Positions 25,640 to 37,800 of a stretch of DNA of 64,000 nucleotides are shown one piece after another. Made by a program: the position numbers and the translations under genes. Within the stretch, counting starts at the first letter, position 1; each line of letters starts with the position of its first letter. The notes under the pieces are model-generated. The model saw only the letters and a list, made by a program, of their open reading frames with translations, had not been told where the DNA came from and ran no database searches. Source of the stretch: Hymenolepis diminuta (Eukaryota > Platyhelminthes > Cestoda > Cyclophyllidea > Hymenolepididae); NCBI GenBank assembly GCA_900708905.1, contig CAADRB010000030.1, positions 1,014,915 through 1,078,914 of the forward strand. Reading direction: 5' to 3'.

Positions 25640-26080
25640 AAGGAGATGTACAGAGGGGGAGGATGTTCAAATGCTAGATGCCCTGCCCTGCATGTGAAGA
25701 TTGAATGCTCGTTTGCTCGGTTTGTGCCAAGTTTGTGCACACATATTTGTAAGTGCACCCACGGCCGCACGACGCACGCATGCAGGTTCACGCGCACAAT
25801 GCAGACCACAAGGGCCAATCACGGCGTAGTAAATTTACACCTGTGCCGGACATGTGGTCAGCCAATCATCACTGCTGCAATCCGTCAGGCTGTGAATTGC
25901 GTTCTCTTCATTCGCTCTCATTAGCCAGGCTATCACCCATACTAACCCATACATTCATTCGTTTACATCGTGTGCGTTTGCGAATGCGTTTTCCATTTCA
26001 TTATTAATGACAACCGCGTCATTGACATAGCGTTTACATTTAGTTAAATTCGCCAAGCGCATTCGCTTTTTTGGCGGTTT
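25640..26080. promoter_or_regulatory. CpG-richer block upstream of the protocadherin, possible promoter
   Basis: Richer in G, C and CpG than the surrounding AT-rich DNA (CACGGCCGCACGACGCACGC, later GTGTGCGTTTGCGAATGCG). It starts about 1.35 kb upstream of the protocadherin ATG. Overlapping ORFs on both strands look like composition effects. Its position suits a promoter or non-coding first exon; this is inference. Confidence 0.35.
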
Positions 26081-26189
26081 GTAAAGGGAATTATCATTTA
26101 CCAAAGAAATGAAAATACACCTCAGGAGTTATAAGAGATTTATTACTGCTATGATAAAGGTCAGATAAGAAAATAAAGTTAATCAATTT

Positions 26190-26540
26190 GGGAAACAAAT
26201 GAAATCGGATAAAAGTAAATTTCAATAAGGGATAAGGGAGAGGGGATTGGAAATATGTTGAGAATGAAATTAGGGTATCAAAAAAGTCTTCCTTCATTTG
26301 AATTTCTGCTTCGAGTTGTATATTATTTACTTGATGGCTAGTTTACGTTCCGAAATTCAAATGGCATGATTTATCTCCTGGATTGCTAATCAAATTCTTG
26401 TCCATGATGTTCGGTGCTATTTAATCAGTTAGTTAATCAGGATAGTCCGTCTTACCTCCTCAACTCATTTTCTCCTTCAAAAGTCAGATAAAGCTGAATG
26501 ATCTCGTATGATCCTAAGCAATCTATATGATCTTAACAGC
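26190..26540 (-). repeat. Interspersed repeat R1, older inverted copy
   Basis: Shares GGGAAACAAATGAAATCGG with the 14 kb copy, and GTTTACGTTCCGAAATTCAAA, GATAGTCCGTCTTACCTC and AAGCTGAATGATCTCGTATG with the family. It lies between the CpG-richer block and the orphan exon. Confidence 0.6.
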
Positions 26541-27287
26541 ATAGCTGACCCAAATTCACTCAATGCGAACAAATATATAAATATATATTTCTGGATATAT
26601 TTCTGACTTTACGTGAGCTAGCTCCATGAACATCTTACTAGAATGCAAAAAATAGGCAGAATTAACATTAGTACTGGTTAAACAATTCAGAGGGCAAGAA
26701 CGCAGTATTAGAAGTAGTCTGCAGTTTAGGAGTCGCAGACTTGCTGAGCTATCGGTCACTAACGAAGTAAAAAGAAGACGGAGGAAGTAAAGTAGATAAT
26801 TGCATTGCGAGAGGAGAAAGAAGATGGCCGTCTAGCCTATAGTAAAGTGAAATATTTGTAGGGATTGATCAGAAAGGAATGTCTACGGGAGAGTTCGATA
26901 ACTGGGACATTAGAATAGTTAACAGTGGTCATGTAGCAGGAACATTGTGAGAGCTTGTAATTCATATATAATCAGGCTTAATGGGGAAAGTCAAGCGTAC
27001 ACCTACAAAATCAAGTCGGAAATTTTGGCATTGATAGGTGATATGGCAGATGCGATAAATATTTAATCTTTAGGACATATAGGGTTGAATGGTCTATGGA
27101 AAAAATACTGACATGGCACATAAATCACGTGTTATAAAATCACATAAATGTTATTCACTTCTAATGTGGACAGGAAGGTGTCAATCCAGAATCTTGGCAA
27201 ATATAATATTTTTAAAGAGCGGAGAAATACTTGAGGAAGGGGAAATTTACAACAACAAAAGGGAAATATGTGATATTAAGGATCTTG

Positions 27288-27308
27288 ATTATTATTATTA
27301 TTATTATT
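27288..27308 (+). repeat. (ATT)7 microsatellite
   Basis: Seven uninterrupted ATT units in the intergenic region. Confidence 0.95.
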
Positions 27309-27986
27309 GAAAGTTTTGTTTATCTAAAATGTTTCAGATTAAAACAAGAATTTCTTGTCTTGTCGCCACTATAGAATTGAATACACTCTTTAATAAAGGT
27401 ATACTTGACTGAAACTTCGACAAATCGCAACATTCATTTAAGCAGACTGTGGTCATACTTTTTTCCACTTTTGACGAAACTTTAACTCTAGTCAAAACAG
27501 ATTTCATCGTAAATGCCTAATGACATGACGAATTTAATGGTCTCCCATAAAATAGGACCAGATTTGTCTCGTTATATGCAAAAAATTTGAACAGTTTTAC
27601 AAACTGTTTTTGCATAATTTTATAATCACAGAATAACTTAAATGGGTAGATTTTTTCTCTTAAATTTTCAATATTATAAACCAAAATTTAAAATGTTCTT
27701 TAAAAATTGTCTCTTTTTCAATGGAATCAGACTGTTTTGAACACATTTTTAGTGGTTCAATTTTCTTCCCATTTTCCACCGTTTGATTTAATCAAAGTTT
27801 CATCATTTTCAATCTTAAACGACATGCTTGTCGAATTGTGATATTATATCTTTTTCTTTTTTCTATATATTTTAATAGTTTCATTTTATCCACACTCATG
27901 CATGCATTCTCGCTTTTCAGTTGTCCATACTAACAACGAAGATGTCAACAGCAAAGTAAAAGAATGACAGACGACCCGGAAATTAC

Positions 27987-28087
27987 CTGTGGATCATAAT
28001 TAACCATTTCAAGACAAAGCGTAAGTTCTGTTTCATTTAGACATGTCTGTTGGCATCCTATCACTTGTACGGGCAGAACAGAAGAAC
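27987..28087 (-). CDS. Orphan exon candidate, Cys-containing
   Basis: A clean acceptor (AATCCTCAG) and donor (CAG|GTAATT) bound 101 bp that read SSVLPVQVIGCQQTCLNE and end LEMVNYDPQ, phase 1 in and phase 0 out. It lies 3.7 kb upstream of the protocadherin start on the same strand. It cannot simply be spliced to the protocadherin ATG exon without placing its signal peptide internally, so it may belong to a separate small gene or an alternative 5' end. No family recognised. Confidence 0.35.
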
Positions 28088-30712
28088 CTGAGGATTTAGA
28101 AAATACGGTTAATAAAGCACAGGATTTCGTGGGCAGAAATTTGCTCAGTAATCCGACAAAAAGATTCATGAAATTTGTGCAATTCGAATAAATTAAATGA
28201 AATATTACTCTTCTGATTTTTGAACTCCATTCATAGTAACTTTCGATTTCTTCCCTTTGTCTCTTATTGGACTTTAGCATTATCCGAGTTCTAACGATCA
28301 AAATCGTATTCGTTTTGCCAATCCGTAAGGTATAACAATAATAAATTATATGCTTCACATAATATAGCTGGGTGCCTAGGAGTAGTCATCACAGCTCAAA
28401 ATATTCGAAATTATCTCGGCTAACGACGACCGATTGCTATTTTATCTTCTTATAACAGTATCAATATGCATCACAATACATATATACTAGGTAAAAATAG
28501 CTACACCTACCTAAAATCAGGATGATTCTTTAAAATAGTGAATCGCAAATAAATTCGGTAATTGAATGATTTATGGCCAAACTATGAATAACAAGAATCA
28601 TGATATTTGGCTAGAGTATGAAATGACTTTTCCTTTAGTTTGAGAAGTTATCCATCCAACTGAAGTTTCCGTATAGACAACATTAGACGATGCCAAAAAC
28701 GATGATGATGAAACTGTTAATCAAAATGTCTTCGGGCGGAAATATTAGGTACATGCCCATTCCTTGGCTTATGATTGCCCCTCACATGAATTCAGAAAAC
28801 CGATAGAGGGCATAAATAGTGGTTGTGTGCATGTTTGCCAGTATATGCTTTATATGCGCGGGAGGAGGAGGAGGAGGAATGGGGAGGGTTAGAGAGCGAG
28901 AAATGTTTACGCGAAAACCTAGACACTACGAGCGCCAAAGAGGAAAATGTCAGTATAATAATATGGGTGCAATAAGCGCCCAACCACTAACCCCTCATTA
29001 CATAACCAGAGTTTTTTTCTATGCACGTCATTCTCGTTATATGCTGCCTTCTCTAATTTTTACTACAGGTCCGAAGCCCAATCTTAACAGATACATTATA
29101 AAATACACATTGCTAATACCTTCCTAGTATCAGAAGATGTTATAAATACCTGAAGTTGATGTCACAAACCTTATTGCCATATCTTAGCGAGAACCGGTTC
29201 TTATCACAATTCGCTACTATCTACGGTAACCGAATTGGTTCTGTTGATGCAACTAGTCCTAGAGAAAGAAGATTTGCAACTCAGTGACTGTTTTCATTTC
29301 ATTATTATGAAAGTGTAAATACTCCTACTTTAAAAAGATGCGATAATAGTCTCCAAAGAACGAAATCGGTTCAGAGAATTTCATGAATGTTGTTCAGCGC
29401 ACCAAAAATATTCGATGGGACTTTAGCCGTTCCAGGGCTTAAGGTTAGTAGTTTAGTACTGTATACGTTCCATTCAACACTACTAAGCGCTAACCACACT
29501 GAACAATAAAATATCTGCAAATTCTTATTTTTTTACTAAGTTATAAAATAGAAAATCTTGTGTAAATTCAATTGACAAGCTTAGGCGAAAATTGTCATTT
29601 TTTAATCCCATAAATGTAGAAGGATCTACATTTCGGATATCTGTCACTATTCAGAGTAGATAATTAACATGTTCGAACTTTGATTTCCGATGTTTGTTTA
29701 AATATCACTGTTAAGAAAAGTGATCAAGGTCATTGAGGCCAGATGTGTTATCATCAGGTGCAAAATATTTAAAAATTAAGAAAAATGCAGTGTTGTTAAA
29801 CATATGTGGATGGAAATGTTCTCTTTAAGCAATATTAGATAATCAATATAAATCAGTTAATTTTACAAGGCCTCTTCATTAAGCGTAAGGCAATTATTAG
29901 GTATATGGGAAAATATGTTAGGCTTACTATTTGTTAAGAAAAAATATCCTTTTTCTTTGAGAGTATATACGTTTGATCAAAATGATGATTGCTTCATCAT
30001 GCCAAACAAATTTTTTTGAGTTTAAATCTCGAGAGAGCATTTGAATAAGGGGAAAGTGAATGAGTCGGATAAGTTAAGGGAGGAGATCAGGAGGAAGTAG
30101 ATAATAAATTCATGGCATCAAGATTCATGTTTTGAATTATGAAAACATTGAATTGTTCCTATTCTCATTTGAAGCATAATTACTGTGTTGTGTCATAATT
30201 TGCCTCTCAGGTTCATGGGTGAGATTATATCCTCGACATTTAAGGCTTGTTGACCGGCTAATTGATACGCGTCATTATCGCAAAGTAGCAACTATTCATT
30301 AGGTAATGTAGCAATTAATCCTTGTTTTCCATAATAAAATTCAAGAACATTTCGTGTAATTTTAGCTCAATTGGTTAGGCTGGGCAGGTTTACGAAATGT
30401 GCAATTATGAAAGGATAAATAAAAGGGAACTGGCGTTCTAAATAATTCTTATTCATTTCAATTTTCCACTATATGTACTCCAAGTCTACATTTAATCTAA
30501 ATATAATGCTCTAAAGAATTTGATATTAAGAAGATCAAAATCAACAGAAATTTTCATGGACCAAAATTTTTAAATGTCAGTTCTCCGTCCATCCAGTAAA
30601 TAATAAATGTAAAGTTGTACATCTTCCTATTCATTTGGTATCTTTTGTGTCCAGCTATTTTGGGTCAACTAAACTTTGTGTATTTGCATCCATTCATCTA
30701 ATTAACATAGTG

Positions 30713-30770
30713 TCATTGGCTAGGGAGTAATGACCGAGATCAAGAGGTCGAAACTCAGGTATTGCAATAG
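30713..30770 (+). repeat. Possible tRNA-derived SINE fragment
   Basis: TTGGCTAGGGAGTAATGACC followed by GAGGTCGAAACTC resembles a diverged A/B box pair. Weak evidence. Confidence 0.2.
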
Positions 30771-31950
30771 CAAATCGCTTTTGTTAATATTGACAAGTAA
30801 ACTCTGTGAAAGTTGGGTTTCCTTATCAGAAAAGATCTCAGTTATCTGATCCTCTATTCAGATAGTAGGGATTATGATAAAGTGATTTTGTGAAACTAAT
30901 AGTAATCCAGGTAAAATAATAGATATAGTATTAAAAGGTCGAAATATTTGGTGTTTAACTCAAAGCGGACGAAAGATTGCACATCTTCGCATGCTCACAG
31001 CTGATCCTATTTTTTCCATAATTTTCCCATAATCCCCTTATTGTCCTCAAACAAATCACAGAATTTCGTCACATTTATAAATTAGAATCAGACTTGTTAC
31101 AGATGCGACTGTAATTGTAAATGGACGCCCTTATCAAATTAGATCTTGGAATTTAATGAGTTAAATTTTTTCAAATGAATTAATGTTCAATGCTACCTAA
31201 TCATTCCCTCAGACAGCAGATCACTTGATGGCGTAGGATTATCACTCAACTTAACCCAATCATAACCCTAATAAGCAATGTTATACTCCAGAGACGACGT
31301 TGTACAGATTGCGTTTAATAACGCAGCGGAGATCGCTTCTCCCCGGCTGTCAGTTATCGCGTTGTGACAGCTTGATGAAAATGACGATGCTCGATAAATA
31401 TACCTTCTCAAAACACTGATTCATTTGATTTCTCGCAGAGTGAATAATCGGAAATCCCTTTAACATGCATAGACCGTTTTTTTTCTTGGTTAGTAAAATA
31501 ATGCTACTTAATCTTTATCCGGCATAGGAAGGTTATATGGATCTGCCCAATATATTTAAATTATATATCAAGAAGAACAGTCAGGAGGTGGCTGGGAAAC
31601 CACCCCAATTATATACTCCATATATAAGTCTGGGCACCATCACTTATGCGCAATCAGTGACATTTCAACATGATCCTAAATCCTGTCAACTTAGACAAGG
31701 GCGAAAAATGAACATTGTTAATAAGTTTTCTCGTTTTTATTTACCACATGTGGTTTTCAATTTAGTACACCACTTATTCATATGTATTTAATTAAAAGGA
31801 TATGAAATTCCCTTCACTAGCAAGCAAATACAATTTTGACATCAACGTCTCTAGTATTTTTAGACCATCATACCAGAAAAAATGATTTTATTTTTACTTC
31901 ACTAGAAAGTGAATATGTAGGCCAGTAACAACGCTGAAAAGGCGAATTAC

Positions 31951-32040
31951 CTCGCCAATGTGCACATCCTTGAAATGTCGTTTTTGAGCTTCGGCAGGGC
32001 GACATTTTGGAGCCTGTGTATTTTTTAAAGATTGTTCCAT
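31951..32040 (-). CDS. Orphan exon candidate beginning with ATG
   Basis: Acceptor GTTTAACAG directly followed by ATG, then 30 codons (MEQSLKNTQAPKCRP ... HFKDVHIGE) to GAG|GTAATT, phase 0. It could be the first coding exon of a small gene between the two large ones, perhaps joined to 27987-28087 through an unseen exon, since their phases do not match directly. Unrecognised. Confidence 0.33.
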
Positions 32041-32269
32041 CTGTTAAACTAAACAAATGACGCATCGAGTCCCACACAATCACAGTGGAGGTTCATACTG
32101 GACTGTGAGTTGTAATTCGCAAATAGTTATTGATATGAATTACAAACCACTTACTACAGCTTTATTAAGTTAATATGCCCTCCCGGGGTACCACTCTTTT
32201 AGAGGTATGTCGATACTGATGTATTACAGGCCGTCCACCGAAGATGCACTAGGCTACCAATACTATGGA

Positions 32270-32500
32270 CGAAAGAGGCAGCACAAACGAAGTGGGGAAA
32301 TACTTTTGATTTTATAGGCATCTACATGTAGGAAATGGTTGGTTGCGTGGTTACCTAATAATTACAGCAGTGGTGAGCTTGCATTTCCCTGCAGAAGCAT
32401 ACAAAAAAGTAATCAACAAATCAGTGAGCAGGTGAAAAGCCTGTGAATACCTCATCGAAAATATTCGATACCTTTTACTATCAAAAGCCTATTTTCTAAG
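32270..32500. repeat. Interspersed repeat R2, copy
   Basis: Contains GTGGTTACCTAATAATTACA, CAGCAGTGGTGAG and AAGCCTGTGAATACCTCATC, matching R2 in order. Intergenic. Confidence 0.45.
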
Positions 32501-32888
32501 TGTTTCAGATTCTCAATAACTGAATCTGATAGGATGAAACAAGAAATAGATTGGTAAATTTGTGAGCATGCATTACTCCTAATCTCCAGCTTACCAATGG
32601 ATGATGACGAGAGCATGACAGGCATATGTAATACATAGCAGCAGTGCCTCCATGTTGGCTGTCATCTCTAGTGGTCTTAGTTATTCCGACGTATGACGTT
32701 TCAAAAGGTATGAGCAGTTACTAAATTTTGGAAAATGTTTTATCAAAAATTCCTTTGCGATACAACATGTCACAGGTATCTCAATATCTCATGTCAATAT
32801 CTCAGCTTCTCACTCCAGTCACTTGATATCACTATGAATTTCATTAAACTTCCCAATAACATGAAAGAAAGTTCTAGCAAATCTTTTA

Positions 32889-32943
32889 TGAACATATGAT
32901 ATGATATGTTCATATGATATGATATGATCTTTTATGATATGTC
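32889..32943 (+). repeat. ATATGAT-type tandem/palindromic repeat
   Basis: Repeated ATGAT and CATATGATATGATATG units, two nested copies with an inverted component (GAACATATGATATGATATGTTC is palindromic). Confidence 0.8.
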
Positions 32944-34518
32944 ACGCATCATAATTTCAACTTCCTCCCGATTTAAGAAAAATTTTGTATCCCGTCTTAC
33001 ATCTAGGACAAATTATGACCTAGAAGACCCCCTTTGTTTATGAGTCAAAACGGTGGAAAACAGACCCCCAAGACAGTTCCTTTTGTACTTAATTTGAATA
33101 GATTTATTCAGACATGTTTCAGTCAGTTGACTAGCAGCCTAAAACTGTGAGGAATCTTAGAAGCAGTATAAAGGTTTAATCATGTGCCGCGACACTGCAT
33201 ATATTGAAAATCCCCAATTGGAAGAAATTAAGTGTCTGGACGGCCACATGTCAATAATAGTAACCAACTACACGTGTCTGACTTTGACTATTCTCCCCTG
33301 TATGTCCTAGAAATTGACAACTTGTATCGAGTTGCATACTGATTCTCCTCATGTAAAATCGTCATGTCATTTTAACCAGAAAAACCTACTAGTAAAGGGC
33401 GAATAAGGCTCATTCTCCATTCACCAAGAATTTTCTTGAATAGTACCTCTTATTCAAAGATTGTATGGAGGATACGAATTGGACAATAGGATGCACAGCT
33501 TTAGTACATTGACTATGATTACCCAGTCTGCATTTTGACATTCTTTTCCATCTTGGAATTGTAATGTTTGGTTCTGAAGTACATTTCGTTAAATAGGTCT
33601 GAGTTTGGAATGATTAAACGAAAGTACACATTCGGTATCTCAAAATATAAGAGTGGTTACATGGCCCAATTGTTCTTTACATCCTTGATGTTGTTTAGGC
33701 TAACAGATCTCATCAGCGTTTGAATATTAGCCAGATTACTACTGAACCCTTATTTAACCATTTTATTACTCTTTATTGAGTTCTAGTGAGCTAGGTCACC
33801 TATGAAATATCTTTGCCATTCTCACCTACCTGCCCATGGCTCTAAGACATAAGTTCATCGAGGTGGCATGGCCAACCACATAATTAAATCAACCCATCTG
33901 AATATTAAGGACAAAAATCCGGGAGCCAAGTCATTACACCTGAAAACAAAAACGTTAAAAAATGAACTGCTCACACTATGAAAATATGGAAAGCTCCGAA
34001 TTTTACCATTACCTCTCGCGTTTAGGTACTTTCCGTAATTATTTACCTCATTCAGGGGGTAGTGATAATAATCTGGAATGACCGCACTTCTTTGTACTAC
34101 GTCAGTAAATAGTCAATAAATATAATTTCTTTTCCTTTCAACGATATATTATTCTTCAACCTATTTTAACGGCGAATTAAAGACTAAATAAGGGAAGCGG
34201 TTCAAAAACCGTTGAAACAAGCAAAACATAGTATTCAAAAGACTGTTAAACACTTCTTAATTAAATATAAGCATTTTAGTGTGCGTCGGTGTGGCAGTTA
34301 GCGAGATAATGGCACCGAAATGCAGTTGTTCGAGATATGTCCAAGAAATGAGGATGGTACATATAAAATTAGGAAAGTTGAAAGGGAGAAATTAAGACGA
34401 ATCACAATGAGATATGGAGGGAGAAAGGGATAGAGAGAATGTACATGATATTTTCACGAGAGCGTCAGCGTTCGTGCTGTGATAGTAGCGTTATGTACAC
34501 TAATCAAACATTGTTTAA

Positions 34519-34804
34519 TCATAAATCACCATATTCTAGAAACACGACCGGTTTAGCTAGGCATTCCGGGTTCTCAATCAACTGAGCCAGTTCCACCTGT
34601 GATTTTTGATCGATTGGAGATTCTTGCTGATGTTGTTGTCTTCGTGCCAACGTACCAGTTTGCAGCTGAGAAAATGAAGTCACTGGGTTCAAATAGCTGG
34701 AGTCTGAGGATGTGGCCTTCCGTCGACCAATCAGACCACCGAGAGAAGATGCAGCCGGATTTTCATTGGCAGATGGCACTCTGCGTCGATGAGCAGATAA
34801 TGAT
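34519..34804 (-). CDS. CCDC88: Girdin-like exon 22, stop and C-terminal PDZ-binding-like end
   Basis: Residues 1138-1232 and a TGA at 34519-34521. It is Ser-, Gln- and Arg-rich (AHRRRVPSANENP, LIGRRKATSSDSSYLNP). A short hydrophobic/acidic helix VELAQLIENPE (about 1208-1218) precedes the terminus VVFLEYGDL. The acceptor ATTTAG supplies one A that completes the codon from exon 21. Confidence 0.8.
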
Positions 34805-37800
34805 CTAAATAATTCATATTTTAATAACAGAAATAATTACTTTATTTATTTAAAATATTCGATGCAGAAAATAAGTAAATGAAAACATATAGCTATGAAA
34901 TGTCAAGGTAAAAATATGATTACGAACAATTATTGAACATTTTCCACTGACGAAATTTGCTTTATTTTGTGCTTTCTTCCCATTATTATTGAGCATAACG
35001 CTTATCCCTTAAATTGATTACATAAACTATTACGAATTACATTATAATGCTCAAATTTCGATTTAAACAGTAATAAGTTTTCGCTATAACAATGAGAACT
35101 TACGCTTTCCTATACCAGCTTGTAAATCGTAAAGAGAAAATTTGGTGCTTCGAAGGATTGATCATTGGTTTAAACTTAGCTTTGAAGTTAATTGAGAGAA
35201 AACTATACTAGATGCCGATTTTAAAAGACGAAGGTTTGCATTCATTTGAACCTAAATTGGCACTACCATTTATACTCTTATAGAGCTGTAAATTTGTATT
35301 TACAGCCAGCAAAAGATAAAATTAACTTAATTTAAATCAGACAACTCAGAGTTCATTCTTTGTAAACTTCAGCGGTCTAATTTCCATATTTAACGTAGAT
35401 AAAAGCAAAAAATTCGTACCATATGCATTTACTATCTGGCTTCATGTCAAAGTAATCTGATGTTCTAACGATAAAAATTTCAGGCATGCTCAATTCATTA
35501 AATGTTCTTATAGAATATTTTAAAAAAGTCATAACCTTTTCAACTTTCACTCAGAAAAAAATCAATTTAAATAAATAACGAGAAAGTAGAACGACTGTAA
35601 GTCACAACCACGTTGATACCGAGCATTTAGAAACAGGCTCGTAATCTTATTAGCCCGAACAGACGCATTTGCCTGCACATAGAGCGGTCACTGGCTGAGT
35701 TATGAAGAATACATGCCTATGGATAAATAAGATAATATCAAGGCAAAATGGCCGTTTCTTCTCACCCTTTAAACTCTTTTTGTTTTTTAGTCCTTACTTC
35801 CATCATTCATACATCTTATAGAATTTACGCCCTATTATATTACTTACCTTTTCTAATAAGACGTCCCTTAATAAAAATTCACATAAACCACCCTCCCCAT
35901 ATAATGCGGACAAACAACTCAAGGTTACAGAGTTCATGCGAAGTAGCAGGATGGGTAATTCACTTTCTATTAGAGGTCTCCCAGTAGTCTATCAGCCTGA
36001 TCAATATGTGGGAGCATGCTTTACTAGAAATCTGGGCAGTGAGTCTAGAAAAAATTCATCCAGACACTGGATTGACCTCCAAATATTAACTTTATGAGGG
36101 AGGATCTAATTCCTTTAAACAGACCTTCTCTACTTCTCTCTTGATCAGAGTCAACTGTAGCCTAGCAATATCTAGTGGATATCCAGATCACAACAACAAA
36201 AACCACAAAGAAACGGCAGCTGAGCTCTACAATTACTTACGGAGTCTTCTGAAGGTTTAAACCACCATTAGTGAGTGGTTCCATGAATGAATTTCGATCC
36301 TGTGTTGAGAAATTAGTAAGAGAGCTTGTCTTTCCCAAGATGGCTTTCCTATGAGAAGGTACAATTGGATTTGGTATGTACGCCTCGATCCCTAGAATGA
36401 CAAAGAAAGTAGCATTAAATCTTGTGGTTTGAAAAGATTAATATGTGATTTAAGCTACCAGTATGCGCCTAATGCATGCAAGAAACTCACAAATCCCTGC
36501 TATTATTGCAAATAAGAGGTTTGAAAATACCGAATACACAGTAAAGTGATGAATGGAATGGAACTCACGATCTTCTTCAGATCTGTCCGTGGTTGGAAAA
36601 TGTGGAGATGATTGTAAACGCAATGAAAGGCTTGAGTTTTCTAGAAATTTCGAAAATAATCAATACTACAAATAGTATTTTATTGATAGTTTGTTTCATA
36701 CTATTTCCAAACATTCTATTACCTGTATACTCAGAATCGGTGCTGGACCCATTTCGTATATTTCTCCCCTGCTGGTCTGAGAGACATCTTCTGGGTAAAG
36801 GAGCAGAATTAATTGATGGCGGTCTCGAGAGAGGCTTTGAGTCACATACTTGAGTTTCATTATACGCCTAGCATCAATGACAAAATTATAAATCACTTGC
36901 TACTTATTAATGTCAGTAGAAATGTCAAAGAGAACTTGCAGGGCTGAAACTCATCTGCCGCTTTTCCAAGTTGTTAATGAAATTCTGAAAGTCCTTGAGG
37001 TATCCATCATCAAAGTCACCGTCGTCTTCAGCATTATTTCGAGGTGCAGAAAGAAGGTCAATTTGTTTGATTGCTAAATACATAAATACGAACAATTAGT
37101 CTTTAGTTTTAACGAAGAAGTTAGAGAGTATTTATTAAAATCAGATCGTTTATCGAAGAATCGAATATATTTCTAGTGACTGAAGAAGATGACACTTTAG
37201 AACAACTTGAATAACACTCCTGATGAACTTTAGTTTAAAAAATGCCACAGATCTCACCTGGTTCAATCTTATTTTTGGCCACCAACCGACTATTATCGAG
37301 TTTGTAAACATCATGATCCTAAAAGTTAAGGGAAATAGGAAGTATTGTGGAATAATAACGTAATAATACTACTTGTGCAACTAAACTACAAACCGTGGAT
37401 GCTAAATCGCTACCTTTATGGCTTCATTGCGTCGCAAGTGGGCTTGAATTATTGCATTTGACTAATGACCAAAGATTCGAGTTTTCTGCTTATCAATTTT
37501 CCATCCAAGGTTTCATTTTAAAATTATACTCACCTTTACGAGAGCATCACGAGCTTTCTGAAGAAAGCTGATTGTAGACTTGGCCCTAGTAAAGTAAGAT
37601 AAAAAAGAATTATCAGATTTGGTATTTTACCTTCTCTTTAAAATTAGTGCGAGTCATCTCTGTAATCGAATTCATTTGTGAGCTGGATTCTTTCATCCTT
37701 CCATCCCATACAAAATGTTGCATCAAATTAAGGTTATTTCAATTAAACCGATTATGATAAAGGCACCAATTTTTGAAGCGACAGGTGCGTATGTGAACAA

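Larger units (their letters stand above)
24293..34518. other. Intergenic region between the Girdin-like and protocadherin genes
   Basis: Contains the CpG-richer block, R1 and R2 copies, microsatellites and the two orphan exon candidates. A short CpG-richer stretch sits at 31310-31390 (CGCAGCGGAGATCGCTTCTC). TTGCCATATCTTAGCGAGAA at 29174 is echoed at 43775, another diverged repeat. A GGA-rich run lies at 28859-28880. Confidence 0.5.

Noticed and set aside
25646..26007. Overlapping plus- and minus-strand ORFs of 73-92 codons
   Set aside because: They coincide with the CpG-richer block and exist in several frames at once, as expected from composition, with no domain or splice support.
32889..32943. 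CRISPR-like short repeats
   Set aside because: Units are 5-7 bp and contiguous without unique spacers; this is a simple tandem repeat in animal DNA.
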